Origin: Acanthamoeba lenticulata
Taxonomy: Eukaryota; Discosea; Longamoebia; Acanthamoebidae
DNA length: 64,000 bases
NCBI GenBank assembly: GCA_002179805.1
Contig: NAVB01000095.1
Location: forward strand, 62,001-126,000
Direction of reading: 5' to 3'
Of the stretch, positions 10,240 through 22,100 are shown piece after piece (the stretch's first letter is position 1; each line of letters opens with the position of its first letter). The translations under genes were made by a program, and so were the position numbers. A model generated the notes under the pieces. The model saw only the letters and a list, made by a program, of their open reading frames with translations. It had not been told where the DNA came from and made no database searches.

Positions 10240-12843
10240 TCACATCGGAGAGGAGGGCTTGATGACGGGGAAGACGATCTTGCGAGCGAGGCGCACGTCG
10301 GGTCGAAGCGGGATGCGGATGTCCTCCGTGCGGCCCTTGCCCGCCCAACAGGAGGGCATGTAGTTGTTGCTCGTCTTGCACGCCGCGCTCACGAGGCCCA
10401 TCCGCTTGTAGGCCGCCGCCGTCAGCTCCGAGCAGAACAACGACGAGAAGTCCTCCTCCCTGGTCCCCACCACGATGAGATGTTGAAAATAATAATTTTA
10501 AAAATAAACACGAAACCGAAAAGAAAGTACGTGTTGAGGCCGCTCCAGGCCTTGATCATGGACAGCCGGTTCTTTTGGAACGGGCGGCCTTGAACCTCAT
10601 CGATGAATCTGCAGCGTGCCCACACAGGCCGTGAGCAACGCAGCTATATCTCGGCGGACAAAGACAAAGACAAAGAGAGCACAGCTCCGCGTGTACGAAC
10701 CGGTAGATGGCGTCCATGTGCTCGGGTGTGCGCGGGACCGACAAGCGGCGGATGGCAACCTTGGACACCGTGCGCAGCAGCTCCATCCGATCGTCAAAAT
10801 TATAGACTTCCACCCCGCCCTCCAGCGTTGCTGCGCGCGGTGCGGGCCCAGTGTGGTCAGTAGCCCGCCTAGCTAGAGCAACAACAAAAAACTGCGTTTG
10901 TGCGCGACACTCACCTTCAAGCAGGCGAAGCTCGTTGTTCCACCAGCGCACCACCATGGCCACATGGTCCCACTGTGAGCCCAACACGGTCACGTTATAA
11001 ACCAACCAATCACAGGGACGCAGAACTGGCGAGTAGGAGAGAAGAGGGGGGTGGGAAGACGAACGTGGCTCATGGTGAAGAACTTGGTGCCGTAGGCGAG
11101 GAAGTGGGAGTTGTCAAAGAGCACGATGTCGCCCGTGTCGAGCCGCATGGGGATGGCCGTTGATGCGATACCCTGGTCGTAGAGCAGCGCCGACTTATCA
11201 AACGCGCGCGCGCTCTTCTGAGCTCGCACGGTCACTGTACAGCAAAGCGGCGATGCCATCGAGGAAGCTTCTCGTCGCAGGGCGTCCTCGCCGCCATCAT
11301 GATGATCCCCACCATCAACAAAGTCCTCCTCGTGTTCACCACCCATAAGTTCGTTCTCCTCGTCCTCCTCGCCGGAGCTGTCGGTCTCGTAGGCCACGTC
11401 CTCCTCGTCTTCGTTGTCAACGGCCGTTTGGATGATGTCGCGCGTCGCAAAGTCAGCCACGGCCCGCATGCTCAGCGACGATTGCCAGCGGCGCGTCGAC
11501 ACAAGAGGGGCCGCCTCGATCGCCGGCGGTGTCTCGTCACTAATGCCTCGCGCCCGCTGCTGCCGTTTTCGCAGCGGTCGCTTCATCCGTCGGCGGTGAT
11601 CGCCGCTGGCCGGGCCTGGCGCTGCTGCTGTCGTTGCTGCTGCTCGTGCTGAGTTCGACGTCGGATTGCCAGCCGTGGTGGTGCTGGTGGTGGTGATGGA
11701 CGAAGAAGCACCAAAGGAGAAGCTCAAAGTGGTGGTGACGGCGGCCGCGCTGATGGAGAGCGGCGCCAGATCAATCCACTGCTCGTCGATGAGAAAGTCG
11801 GCCGAGCCCAGGCCGCCCAGCTGCCAGAGGGTCACCCGCACGCGGCCGCGGTCGAGCAAAGCAGGCCGCCCGGCGCCCTCCTCGGTGAAGGTGCAGCTCA
11901 GGTCGGCCCAGGGGAAGAGGGCCGATGGCGAAGGGGGAGGCGATGATGTGCGCTGTGAGGTCGTGGTGGGCTGCTGGTGCTGCTGTTGCTGTTGGTGATA
12001 GTAGACCCACGAGCGGAGGCTCTGCTTGCCCAAGGTGAGCTCGAGGTAGAGCCCCGCGCGGCCTGCCGCGACGGCGTGTTTGGAGCGGGAGTTGAGCCGA
12101 GCTTGGACAAGCAGCAGATCGACAACGGGCCTCGATGTGCTCATGCCGTGAAGTGGCGAGACAGGTGGCAGACTCTTGGGCCGTCCGCGCGCACGGGTCG
12201 AGGGAGAAAGAGGGGACAAGCTTGCGAGATTATTATCGGATTCAGCCTCCTCGGGCGGAAGGATGTAGCGCTGGATGAAGTCTTTGTGTTGCGAGTAGCG
12301 ATCGGTCAAGAGTTGAATCACCTCTCGCACACAGCCTACCCAGCGCTCTACGTCCTGGTGGCCATCGGCCGTGGCTAGAACGAAGACGCGCTTGGTGTAG
12401 GTGGTTCGCAGATGAAAGGTGTGGGCGAAGCGCGGGTCGGGCTGCGAGGGCACCTCGACCTCTGTAGCGGTGGTCAGAAGAATGTAGTTGATGGGTTCCG
12501 CGTGTACGTCGGTGCTGTAGTAGAGTCTGTTATCTTTGAGAAAGAAATAGCGCCTCTTCCATCCTGCGAGGACGCTCGCGCCCTTCTTCCACAACCAGCC
12601 CTCGAGGTTGCGGTGAACACGCTTGGTCGGTGGCCGGTAGAAAGCGCTAGATCTCGAAGCACTGGCAATTCTTTGTCCTTCTTGCTCACCCTTCTTTGGT
12701 TCTTCTTCTCGAGATGAATTTGTTGCTGCGGGCCGATGATGGGGTGGCAACGGGCCAGGTCGGGCAATGAGTTCGCTCTTGGGGATGCCCAGCAAGGCCA
12801 ACTGTTTGGCCACCGTTCTTTGGTTGCTCCCTGGGGCCTCCAT
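10240..12843 (-). CDS. PH domain protein with C-terminal permuted papain-like (YiiX/C92) domain
   Basis: The large 5' exon (12843 to about 11070) encodes a PH domain: NLEGWLWKKGASVLAGWKRRYFFLKDNRLYYS, then RVFVLATADGHQDVERWVGCVRE (about residues 75-175). A weaker C2-like beta region follows (PVVDLLLVQARLN to SADFLIDEQWIDLAPL). After an acidic linker comes a permuted papain-like fold: LDTGDIVLFDNS, QWDHVAMVVRWW (catalytic His candidate), GVEVYNFDDRM and SLFCSELTAAAYKRMGL (catalytic Cys candidate in the family CSEL motif). Bacterial YaeF/YiiX relatives are amidase or peptidase-like. The PH domain suggests action at a phosphoinositide membrane. The order PH, C2-like, papain-like is unusual. No signal peptide is visible. 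ATG 12843 opens the frame. Confidence 0.75.
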
Positions 12844-13077
12844 CAATCGCGCCTTTCCTCCACGGTCAATTGGATCCGCTTCGCATCACCAATTGTTAAA
12901 TTTCAGATTGGGCTCGTCGCAAACGTTGTGTTTTTGTGTTCATTCGGACAAATAAAATAGTTAAAAAATAATAGTAAATAATAAATAAGAATTATTTTTC
13001 GCTTTCTACACGACGCCCATCCGACGGCCCGTTCTCAGCAAGCTTGCCCCGACTCAATCTCTGGCTGGTCGGTCGTC

Positions 13078-14758
13078 TCAGTCGATGTCCTCGTTGCTGT
13101 TGCTGGGCGCTGGCGGCTCGGCGGCTTGGGCCTCTTCAGCGTCGTCGCCCTTGGACGACTCAGTCTCGGCCTTCTCCTCCTTCTCCTTGCCCTTGTCCCC
13201 CTTCGCCTCCTTCGCGCCGCCAGCGGACATATCCTCCTTCCTCTTCCTCTCTTCCTCCCTGACCTGCCGCTTGTACTCGACAGCGCCCACCTTCTCGTAG
13301 ATCTCGCCCATGATCCGCAGGCCCTTGGCGCGTCGCCGCCTTTCGCTCTTGGTGATATCCAGGTCGCCCAAGACGGACTCGCACACCTGCCCAGTACCAT
13401 TGGCACGTGCGCCGTCAACAAAGGAAAAGAACATTAAACAAATAAACAATAATAATGGAGCGTTTGTGGAAACAAATAATAATAATTAAAAAAACAGCAT
13501 CCGCAGAACCGCGTGCCGACTGGTCGCACAGGAGGAAGCGGTAGGTTTACCTTTCGCATCGTGTTTTCGGTTTCGAGCTTGCCCATGCGGAAGAGAGCGC
13601 TCATGCCCTCGCTTTCAACAGCGGCTTCGAGCTCGGCCTGCTCTTCAGTCTGCGTACCCAGCTCGCCCTCCATCTGCTTCGCTTGCAGCTCCTGTTGGGC
13701 CACCTCCAGTCTCACGGCAGACCTGAACAATATAACCCAGTTAACAATTGATCTCTTGATCAAGCAGATTGCATAAAGAAGGGGTAACACATACTTGATA
13801 GCGCCCCACGTCTCCTTGATGAGGTGAGCCTTCTCACGCCACTCGGCCCAGGTGCCACCAACGCCACCCAAGTGCTGCTTAGCCTCCTGTCGGTACACGT
13901 ACCCGACCTGCATCGCTAACAGCATGAGACACAGTGTATCGCCTTTTTTGTTTCAGGGGTGTGTGTACGTGGTGGAGCAACTCGGCACCGCGCTCTTCCG
14001 CCTTCAGCTCTTCGGCCTGGTCGATGATCATACGCTTAAAGTCTGTGCAGATTCGGGCACTGTGGTGATGAGAAAGCCAGCATAGCAAAGAAGCGCTAAT
14101 ATGGGGCAGACCAATACCTTCTTCAGAACCCTCGAGGTAGGGCGCAAGCTTTGAAAGCAGTTGAGCGCGGAGGGTGATGATACGGTGCACCTCCTGCTCG
14201 CCCGGGTCCGCGGTGGTCGAAAAATGTTGCTCTTCACAGCATACGACAGGAGGACATCAGTCTGGCGGAACAGTCTTGGGCTAGGTCCAAAGAGTGAGAG
14301 TACCGAAAGAGACTTCGCCGAAGAACTCCTTGAACTTCTCGCCACCAAACATGTTCTTGAACAGCTCGCGCGGGTCGGTGAAGATGTCGTCTCCCTTCTC
14401 AAAGACGACCTGGTGGGGTGCCAAAGGTCAGTCTTTTTGGAAAATTAAAATAAAACTTGCAAAAGGGATCACACCTTGCCATACTTGTTGTAACGCTCAC
14501 GCTTGTCGGGATCCGAGAGCACTTCGTAGGCCACAGAGATTTTTTTGAACTGAAGGAACATCATTGAGATAATCTACGTAATTGGAGGCTGGATGGATGA
14601 CGACATGCTCGTACCGTCTCTTCGCTGCCTCCCTTGTCTGGGTGGTGCACTTTAGCAGCTTGATAGTAGCCCTTTTTGATCTGTGCAGGTGTGGCTGTTG
14701 GGCTCACCCCAAGAAGCTCGTAGTACTCCGTCTCCAGAACCTTGGTGCTAGCTTCCAT
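13078..14758 (-). CDS. DnaJ-X type J-domain co-chaperone
   Basis: The first exon encodes a J domain: [20 protein letters not shown] with the HPD motif in KVHHPDKGG, which stimulates Hsp70 ATPase. The next exons complete it ([24 protein letters not shown]), followed by [20 protein letters not shown]. The rest matches the DnaJ-X family of yeast Caj1/Djp1 type: a helical region ([52 protein letters not shown]). A Lys/Glu-rich, then Pro/Asn tail ends at 13078. There is no Gly/Phe region or zinc-finger domain, so it is a class III J protein. About seven introns; start at 14758 by the first ATG. Confidence 0.88.
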
Positions 14759-15105
14759 CTCGTTAATTTCGATCTAAATCGGATTGCTCAAAATCTGTCC
14801 TTGAATTGAACGTTCTTGATCGAAACGTTTCTGCCTCTCAGCACCGTTGGAGATGGAGCTAAAGTGCGATTGGGACAGAGGCCGTACTACTTCGCGCGCA
14901 ACTCCCCTTCCGTCTCGAGTCTCCCGCTGTCGACAAAGAAATCCGACAAAGAAATTGCGCCTGGCAAAAAATAATTGTTCTGCCGGAGAAAACAGAAAAG
15001 CTTGGCGCAGAGACAAGCTGTTGCTGGCCACACCACGCGCTGTATCGATATTGCAATAACTAGTAACCGCAACACATCGAGCGTACGGACCGCCCCCGCC
15101 GTGGC
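14759..15105. promoter_or_regulatory. Divergent intergenic region, DnaJ and F-box/RCC1 genes
   Basis: A 347-bp gap between head-to-head start codons. No supported ORF and no clear motif. It is probably a shared bidirectional promoter with both 5'UTRs, inferred from layout alone. Confidence 0.3.
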
Positions 15106-17024
15106 ATGGAAGAAGGAGGGACCCCGGCGGGCGGCATCAGTAATGAAGGTGAAGGCGGAGTTGCCGACCAGGTCTTCCAGAACAAGGAGCTCATGAGCCT
15201 CGTTGCCAGCCTCTCTGGCCTGTCTATCAACGACCTCGCTCGCTTCGCGTTGGTCTGTAGGTGCGTTGGTTGTCGACGTCCCCAACTTGAAAATTCACCC
15301 CCCCGAGGTTAAAAATGGTGATCGCCCAGGAGGTGGCGCGATGTGGCTCGTGAGCCACTCTTCCCCTTTCGTCTCAACCAAGCACTCTGCACCGGCACGG
15401 TTGACCGCCAGAGCCGACCGCAGTTTGCGTGGCTCTCCAGCCTCCACACTGAGCGTGTACCGCCGCCCTTGGCAACAACGTTGCCTACATACACCAGCGG
15501 GCTATCTAACGCCTAGCGTGCCTTGCCTCCAGGTGGTTGCAGCGTCGGCAGGCGGCTCGCACTGCCTCCTCCTCACGAGCACGGGCCGCGTGTACGGGAT
15601 GGGAACCAACGCGCAGGGCCGGCTCGGGCTCACGCACAGCGTGCACTCATGTCCATCGCCCGTGTTTGTCAACTCGCTCGGTACGTGCTATGCGCAGCCA
15701 TCTTCACAACACACGCGCTCTCTTTTCATGCTTTCCACCACAGAGCATCACCACATTGTCAAAGTTGAAGCCGGTCTTCTGTGTAGCTTTGCCATCACCC
15801 GTGAGGTGCGCCACGCGCGGAAACTGCCAGGTGCACAAGTTGCTAGAAACAACGCTCACGCCACACCCACGTACTCCACCAGGGGAGAGTGTTGGCCTTT
15901 GGCAGCAACACGCACGGCGAGCTGGGACTGGGCAGCAACACATCGCCGGTGTCGCCCGCCATTGTTCGTGACCCTCCCCCTTCTCTTTATCGCTCTGGCT
16001 TTCTTAACACCTGTGCGCAGGTTGAGGCCCTTGCCGGCGAGGACATTGTTGACGTCAGCTCGGACATGCACACGTACGTGGACTCTACAGTCCTTCTTCC
16101 TGGTCTTGTCATGCCGCAGTTTGTGACCTTATGTTTCGCGTGGGCGGCATCAGGCTCTTTTTGACGAGACAAGGCAAACTCTACTCGAGCGGGTCGGGTC
16201 GATTTGGTCAGCTGGGCCACGATGATGAACTTGACCTCAAGACTCCCCAGCTGATCGCTGGTGTGCAGCTGTGCTGTTTCTCTTTTGTTCAGCTTGTTGG
16301 TCTGCGACTCACATGTGAACGTCTTGCACAACAACACAGCCTTTGCAGAGACACCAATCAAAATGGTGAGCGCCGGTGGAGGCCATTCGCTGGCGGTGGC
16401 CGCGGCCGACGGGCAGCTCTACGGGTGGGGCTGCAACGTGCACGGCGAGCTCGGCTGCGCCGATCGCGCCAACCGCCGACTACCACGACCGATCAGTTTT
16501 GTTTTCTCTCAGACGCATCATCACCATCCACCACCAGAGCCGGCGCCACATATAAGTGCTGTGGCGGCCGGGCGGTGGCATTCGCTGGTGCTCATGAGCG
16601 ACGGCCGATGTTTCACGTTCGGTTCGGGCCGGGGTGGTCTTGCCAGTCATGCGCCCAATAACGCGTGGCAACCCGTTGTCGTGCCGGGTCTGGAGGACCA
16701 GAAGGTGCTCGCGATGGCCGGCGGAGACGATCACAGGTCCGTTTTCATCATTACTATTTACATTGTTTTACGCAAACACTAAAGTATTAATATTCGGCTT
16801 AATATTCTGTTTCCGTCTAACTCCGGCACAAACGCAACAGCATGTTCATCACGGAGGACAACAGCGTGTTTGCGGTTGGCCGCGCCAGCCGGAGCCGCCT
16901 AGGACTCGCCTATAGTGGCAGCGCTGCGGTTGTCGCGAGGGCTCAGCGGGTAGACCAGCTACCGCACCAAGGCCAGCCGTGGGCTGTCACGGTCGGCGAC
17001 GGCTTCAGCGTGGTCCTGGTCTAA
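15106..17024 (+). CDS. F-box-like protein with RCC1 repeats
   Basis: After an acidic N-terminus, LSGLSINDLARFALVCR, joined over an intron to RWRDVAREPLF, reads as an F-box, the Skp1-binding motif of SCF ubiquitin ligases. From about 15533 the exons encode RCC1-type propeller blades: HCLLLTSTGRVYGMGTN.QGRLG, VLAFGSNTHGELGLGSN, LFLTRQGKLYSSGSGRFGQLG, HSLAVAAADGQLYGWGCNVHGELG, WHSLVLMSDGRCFTFGSG and SVFAVGRASRSRLGLA. The last exon ends VTVGDGFSVVLV. About seven blades are present. The likely role is substrate recognition by an SCF complex, with the propeller binding the target; the target is unknown. Some exon borders between 15480 and 15540 are unresolved. Confidence 0.8.
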
Positions 17025-17173
17025 GACCAGGGCCTGGTCAGCCCGCTTTGCCCCTTGTATTATCACCATCGTCATCCACGACCAAGAGCGGCCAGTCTGT
17101 AATTAAACGCCTTTATTACAAGTACATATGCGACCTGGTTGTGGCGCTGTGTTGTGCTCGAGTTGCGATTCGG

Positions 17174-18467
17174 TCACTTCTTGACCTCATCCATGGCGAT
17201 CTCGTCGTCATCGATGCCTCGCACCTTTCGAGAGGCTCCGTTGAGCTTCTTGAACAGGAGCTGTTGAAGGTCGCTGTTCGCCGGCGCGGGCGGCGCTCCC
17301 TGCAGGTAGCGGATGACGAGGCCGATGACGCTCAAGACGACAAACAACATGACCCAGTAGAAGGAGCACACATCCAGCGTGCAACCTGGAGTGGTGGGAG
17401 CCAAAGGAGGCGTGAGTGAAAGACAACAACAACAAGGGACAGATTGGCACAAGGCCACGAACCAATGGGCGGACTCTGCGGTGCGGTGTTTCGGAAGGCG
17501 GGAAGGGCGAAGAGGAGCGAGATGGCCGTGCCGAGGATGGGCGGCTCAGCCTTGGCTCGGTTCCAGATGATGATGTGGCTCGCAAGGGCGCACCAGAAGA
17601 TGCCGATGAACCAGAAGGCCAGAATGAGGAACACGGGGTAGAGTCGGAACACGTTCGTCCGGTCCAAGTAGAACTTGGCCACGGTCTCACCCGAGTACAC
17701 GCCCAGCGGTTCCGTGCCGACGGTGAAGGTGAAGCCGTAGTTGATGGCGCGCTCGATACCGAGGGTGAATTCGAGTTCGCTCGTGGCAAAGGATGGCCCG
17801 TCATAAACATAAACATCCAGGATGCTCTCATAGGAATCAAACGGGTAGTAGTCAAGCGATCCGTCGGTCAAGCTAACCTGGGTTTTGTCCCATTGAGTTT
17901 GAATTTCATTAAAAAAACAGGACACAAAGGAGAAAGACGTACGGTCGTGGAGATGGGCTTGAAGACAGCAGTTTTAGGGATCTTGAACTCTTCCGCTCCG
18001 ATTCCAATGGTGAGCGTGTGGTTCAGTTCGCCAGTCTCTGTAAACCAGTCTGACGGCATCTGTTCATAGTCTAGTTTCAAGGTAACCTTCATGTTGTAGT
18101 CGGCCGGGTTGACACCTGCAGTGCACACGACGTCACTTCAGTCTTATTGAAGCTCGGTTACCTTGTGTGTCGTACGTACTAGTAACGGTGATAAGGACTG
18201 GAAAGCTAGAAGAGGATTCGTTCTTTGGCGGGTAGACGGCCATCAGAGTCTTAATGGGCGAGAGGGGGGGGGGAGTGCACAAGCATGGTAAGACCTATGC
18301 CCACGAACACGAAAGGAGGAAAAGAACGGAGGGGGTTGCACCGGGTCCCGGTTGTCGTCGTTTATGAAGGTGACCAGAAAGGCGACATAGCCACCAATGA
18401 AGGCCAACACAAAGAAGGTCTGTAGGGTGAGGGCAAAGCAGTTCCTCTTAGCGAAGTTGAAGACCAT
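17174..18467 (-). CDS. DUF4436 family multi-pass membrane protein
   Basis: Exon 1 encodes MVFNFAKRNCFALTLQ and one transmembrane segment (FFVLAFIGGYVAFLVTF). The middle is a luminal or extracellular beta-rich region with DYYPFDSYE, the typical Tyr-Pro-Phe-Asp signature shared by DUF4436 proteins. Then come LYPVFLILAFWFIGIFWCAL and ILGTAISLLFALPAFRNTAPQSPPIG, and a final segment (FYWVMLFVVLSVIGLVI) with a charged tail ending DEVKK. The molecular function of DUF4436 is unknown. The family also occurs in mycobacteria and fungi. About five introns; start at the first ATG of the hydrophobic exon. Confidence 0.75.
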
Positions 18468-19132
18468 TGTGAGTGTGTGTCCGGGAGAGTGTGGTGCGAG
18501 GAACAAAGAAAGCTTGTTTTGTGTTCGTCATGGGTGTTACTCCGGTCGCCAGTTTCTGCTGATTGGTTATGCCTTTAATTACTTTTGTGGTGGGGCGCTT
18601 GAGCAAAAGCCCTCGCAGGCAATGCGGTGTTGTACTTAATTCTTTCCATCTTTATGGCAAACTCCATCCTACCCAGTGATTTCTTCGTGTTAGTGGGAAG
18701 CTTCATCTCCTTTTTAGCGTTTTCACTTCCACCCTCATGAAGATTCCTCTTTTCACACGTGGTAGCCCTTTGGCTTCGTTCCACCCTGTCAGGACTGGCC
18801 GATCAGCCAAAGGGAAATGAGTTGCACAGAGCCAATCGTCGAACTAGCAGCAACACAGCGAGGAGGGACTGAGCGCGGGAAGCGACACGATACACGCCTG
18901 ATTGTTCGACGAGATGGCTGGCGATATCAAACAAGGGTAAAGCGGCGGACGAACAACAACGATCGCTGTTTCCCTCTCGAGCTTTTTAGGGCAACAGAAC
19001 AGAACAGAGGTAACAGCAAGGGACGAGTCACGCGTTGCGCCGGTCTGTGTCAATTTAAATGTTTGGAGGAATTTTTTGGCGGCACGCGCTTCGCGAAACT
19101 GTAACCAACAACGTTGGTTCAGAGTAGCGGAG
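18468..19132. promoter_or_regulatory. Divergent intergenic region, DUF4436 and SNF2 genes
   Basis: A 665-bp gap between divergent genes. ORFs here carry no recognisable domain and I read nothing coding. A short AACAG repeat lies near 18990-19020. Probably two promoters plus 5'UTRs. Confidence 0.3.
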
Positions 19133-22100
19133 ATGGCGCAGGTGGCCACCATCGAATTGTCAACCTCTTCTGAAGAAGAAAGTGAGCGTCTGGAAGCCGC
19201 TGTGCCGAGTCGTGCACGATCGAAAACCTCTTCTCGAAAGCGGGGGAATTCGCACCTGGCGGAAACAGAAAATGGCGTCGATGCATCAACAAGGGTCGAA
19301 AAATCGATAAAGAACGGGGCACCTCGAAAACGAAGGAAAGTGCAAAAACAAGAGACGGTGCAGACGGAGAAGGCCAACACGAAGAAGAGTGCCAAGGAAG
19401 GAGGAAAGGGCAAGGAAAAGCTTAGCGAAGGTGAAGACTACGAGGAAGAGGAAGAAGAGGATGAAAGCTACGCAAGTAAGTCGAACCGTAGCAGTGCTAC
19501 TACTCGTCGTGGACAGACTAAAACTAGAGGCAAGCGCCAGAAGGCCAGCAACGAGGACGAGGAACTAGACGCCGAGGTGGCCCTGAACGACGCCGTTGTT
19601 GGCGAGAACGTGCTTGCCGAGGTCGAGGCTGCTGCTGGCCGGTGGACGGTGATCTGCACCCTGCGTCTGCCGCTCCTCGTCAAGTGGCGCCCCAAAGGCG
19701 AGCCCACCGTTTCTGACTCGGGTACGCACTGTTTAAGTCTCAGCTCTCATTGGAGGCTGACATGCTGGTGCGTTCTGCCGCCTGCAGAGCTCAAGATCAA
19801 GATACCTACCATGTCGTGGAGCTGCTTCTACTGCGCGGCCGTGCACAAAGAAGCCACCAAACCCATCTGCCCGTGCGGCCGACATGCACCGTGGCCCGTG
19901 CAGCAGGCTTACAACACTGAGAAAGAGAATGCCCGCAACAAGGCCCGCGCCAAGAAGCTGAAGGAGCAAGAGAAGGAGTTCCGTAAGGCGCCTATCCCCG
20001 ACGTCGACTCTGTAGAGCCGCCCTTCGAGCTCAGGCTGGTGGTGCGTTTCTTGAGGACAGGCTGACAGCTTTATTATGCTTTTTCACTCAAATGACGCGT
20101 GCGTGTTTACAGACCGAGCGTTTCGATAAAGTGTGTGAGCTGTGGGGCTCAGATCAGCGACTGGGTCGGCTGGAGAGCTTCACCGCTGAGCATATGGTCG
20201 CCTTGCAGCAGACTTGCCGCGTGATGGAGGTTAGTTTCGTTTTGCACCCCTCCCATCGATTCTATTCGGGGTGTTGAATGCACTCATGCTTTGAATGATC
20301 ACATCTTCAACACCAGAGCGTCGAACCCGAGAAGAGCGCCCAGTGGGAGCAGTCGAGGCAATGGGTCTACACTACGAACCGCGCCCAAAAGCAAACGCAA
20401 AAGAAGCGAGCCTTGTGGGGCGATGAGAAGAACCGGTTGGGCGCGGAAAAGCTGTGGCGCACCGACTGGGAAATTCTGCCGTCCGGTGACGACGAGCTCT
20501 TTGATGAGTTGGTACCGTCCAGTTTCCGCACCAGCATGGCCCTTCCGTTGCGTACTCTCCATGGGACGTGGTCGCGCCCGCCTGAGAGTCTCGCTGCCTT
20601 CCGATCGCTGTGGGACTCGGGCGCCATCCGCATGGTGGCTTTTAAGATTTCATTAGACGTTGGTCGGTTCGGTACGGCTACCCCTTCCTTGTCTACTGCG
20701 ATGTGGTGTTGTGCCCTGTGGGAGAAGCGCAGCACTGACAGCGCGTATGAACAAAACAGAGGCACTTGTCAAAAACGGTCTTCCTGTGGGACATCGCCAG
20801 CTCGTGTTTGATCTGCTCCACTACACGAGCGAGCACAGGAAAATCCCTTTTGACATGTGGAGCATGGTTGGAAAGGAAAAGGAGAAGGACGTTGAGATGG
20901 AGATCTTCGATAACGGTGCGCTCTCTACCTCTGTTCCTTCCGCTACGCAAAGATCAAGGCGGACTAACTTTCTTCCCTTTGGCGTCTGTTACTACAGTCT
21001 GCGTGCCTCCAGTGCCGCAAACACACCGCAAGCAGCCGGAGCGCATTCAAACCAACCTCTACGGCTACCAGTTGAGCGCACTTTCTTGGATGCTCAACCT
21101 TGAGAACCAAGTTAAAGATGGCACGTGAAAAAACAGCAGTGGTCAACCTTGGCCTCGTCCACATGCAGGAATTTGACATGTGATCGTTCGCCACCAGGCA
21201 AGGGCATTGTTGTGAGTCAAGTGCATACGGCCGATTGGACCGACATTCAGTTCGACCTGCACCATCGGCGCTTCGTTCTCCCCGCAGAAAAGCAAAGCAC
21301 CGCCTTTCACACTCGCGGTACCCGGACAAGCACCACTTTGAATTTTATGTTTTGACTTTCGTCTCATCTTTGTCTCCCAGGTGGAATCTACGCTGATGAA
21401 ATGGGTTTGGGCAAGACGATTACGATGTTGGCCCTTGTGGTGGCTAACCCGCTTGATCTTACGCGTCCTCCGGCTACCGATGCCTACCACTTTGCCACCA
21501 AGGCCACCCTGGTGCGTTTTTTTCTCCCTCTTGTGCCAGTTGGGTTCTACGCCTGACATGAGTCGTACAATCCTGGGCTATATGCACGGACCAGATCTTG
21601 GCGCCCAATCACCTGGTTAAGCAGTGGACCGATGAGATGCACAAAAATATCAAGCCCAAGCTCAACGTGATCGTCCTCACGACCATCACCCAGTGCCAGA
21701 AGACCACCTATCGGTACTCAGATTTGGCTCCACTGGCGATTGTCTTTATTTTCTGACAACAAATGGTCTGCCAGGGATGTGATGAAGGCGGATGTCGTCG
21801 TGGTCTCTTTCCAGCTGCTCAAGAACAAGCTCTACCTGCAGGCTGGCTGCACCGAAAACCATGGGCCTCTCGGTATGGCCGCATGCCGGGCTCTCCAATG
21901 AGGGAAAACATTCAGCTGTTTGCACGCGCCCTCATGCTTTTAAACAGATTTCGTGGGCCGCCATGGCGAGGTCAAGACCAGCGGACAAGAGCTCAAGCGG
22001 CGCCTCAATCCCTTCGTGCAGACGTGCCCGGTCCTGGACCACTTCCTCTGGCACAGGTCGGTCTGCTCTTGCGATCGCTATTGTGCTGTGTTGCCTCACC

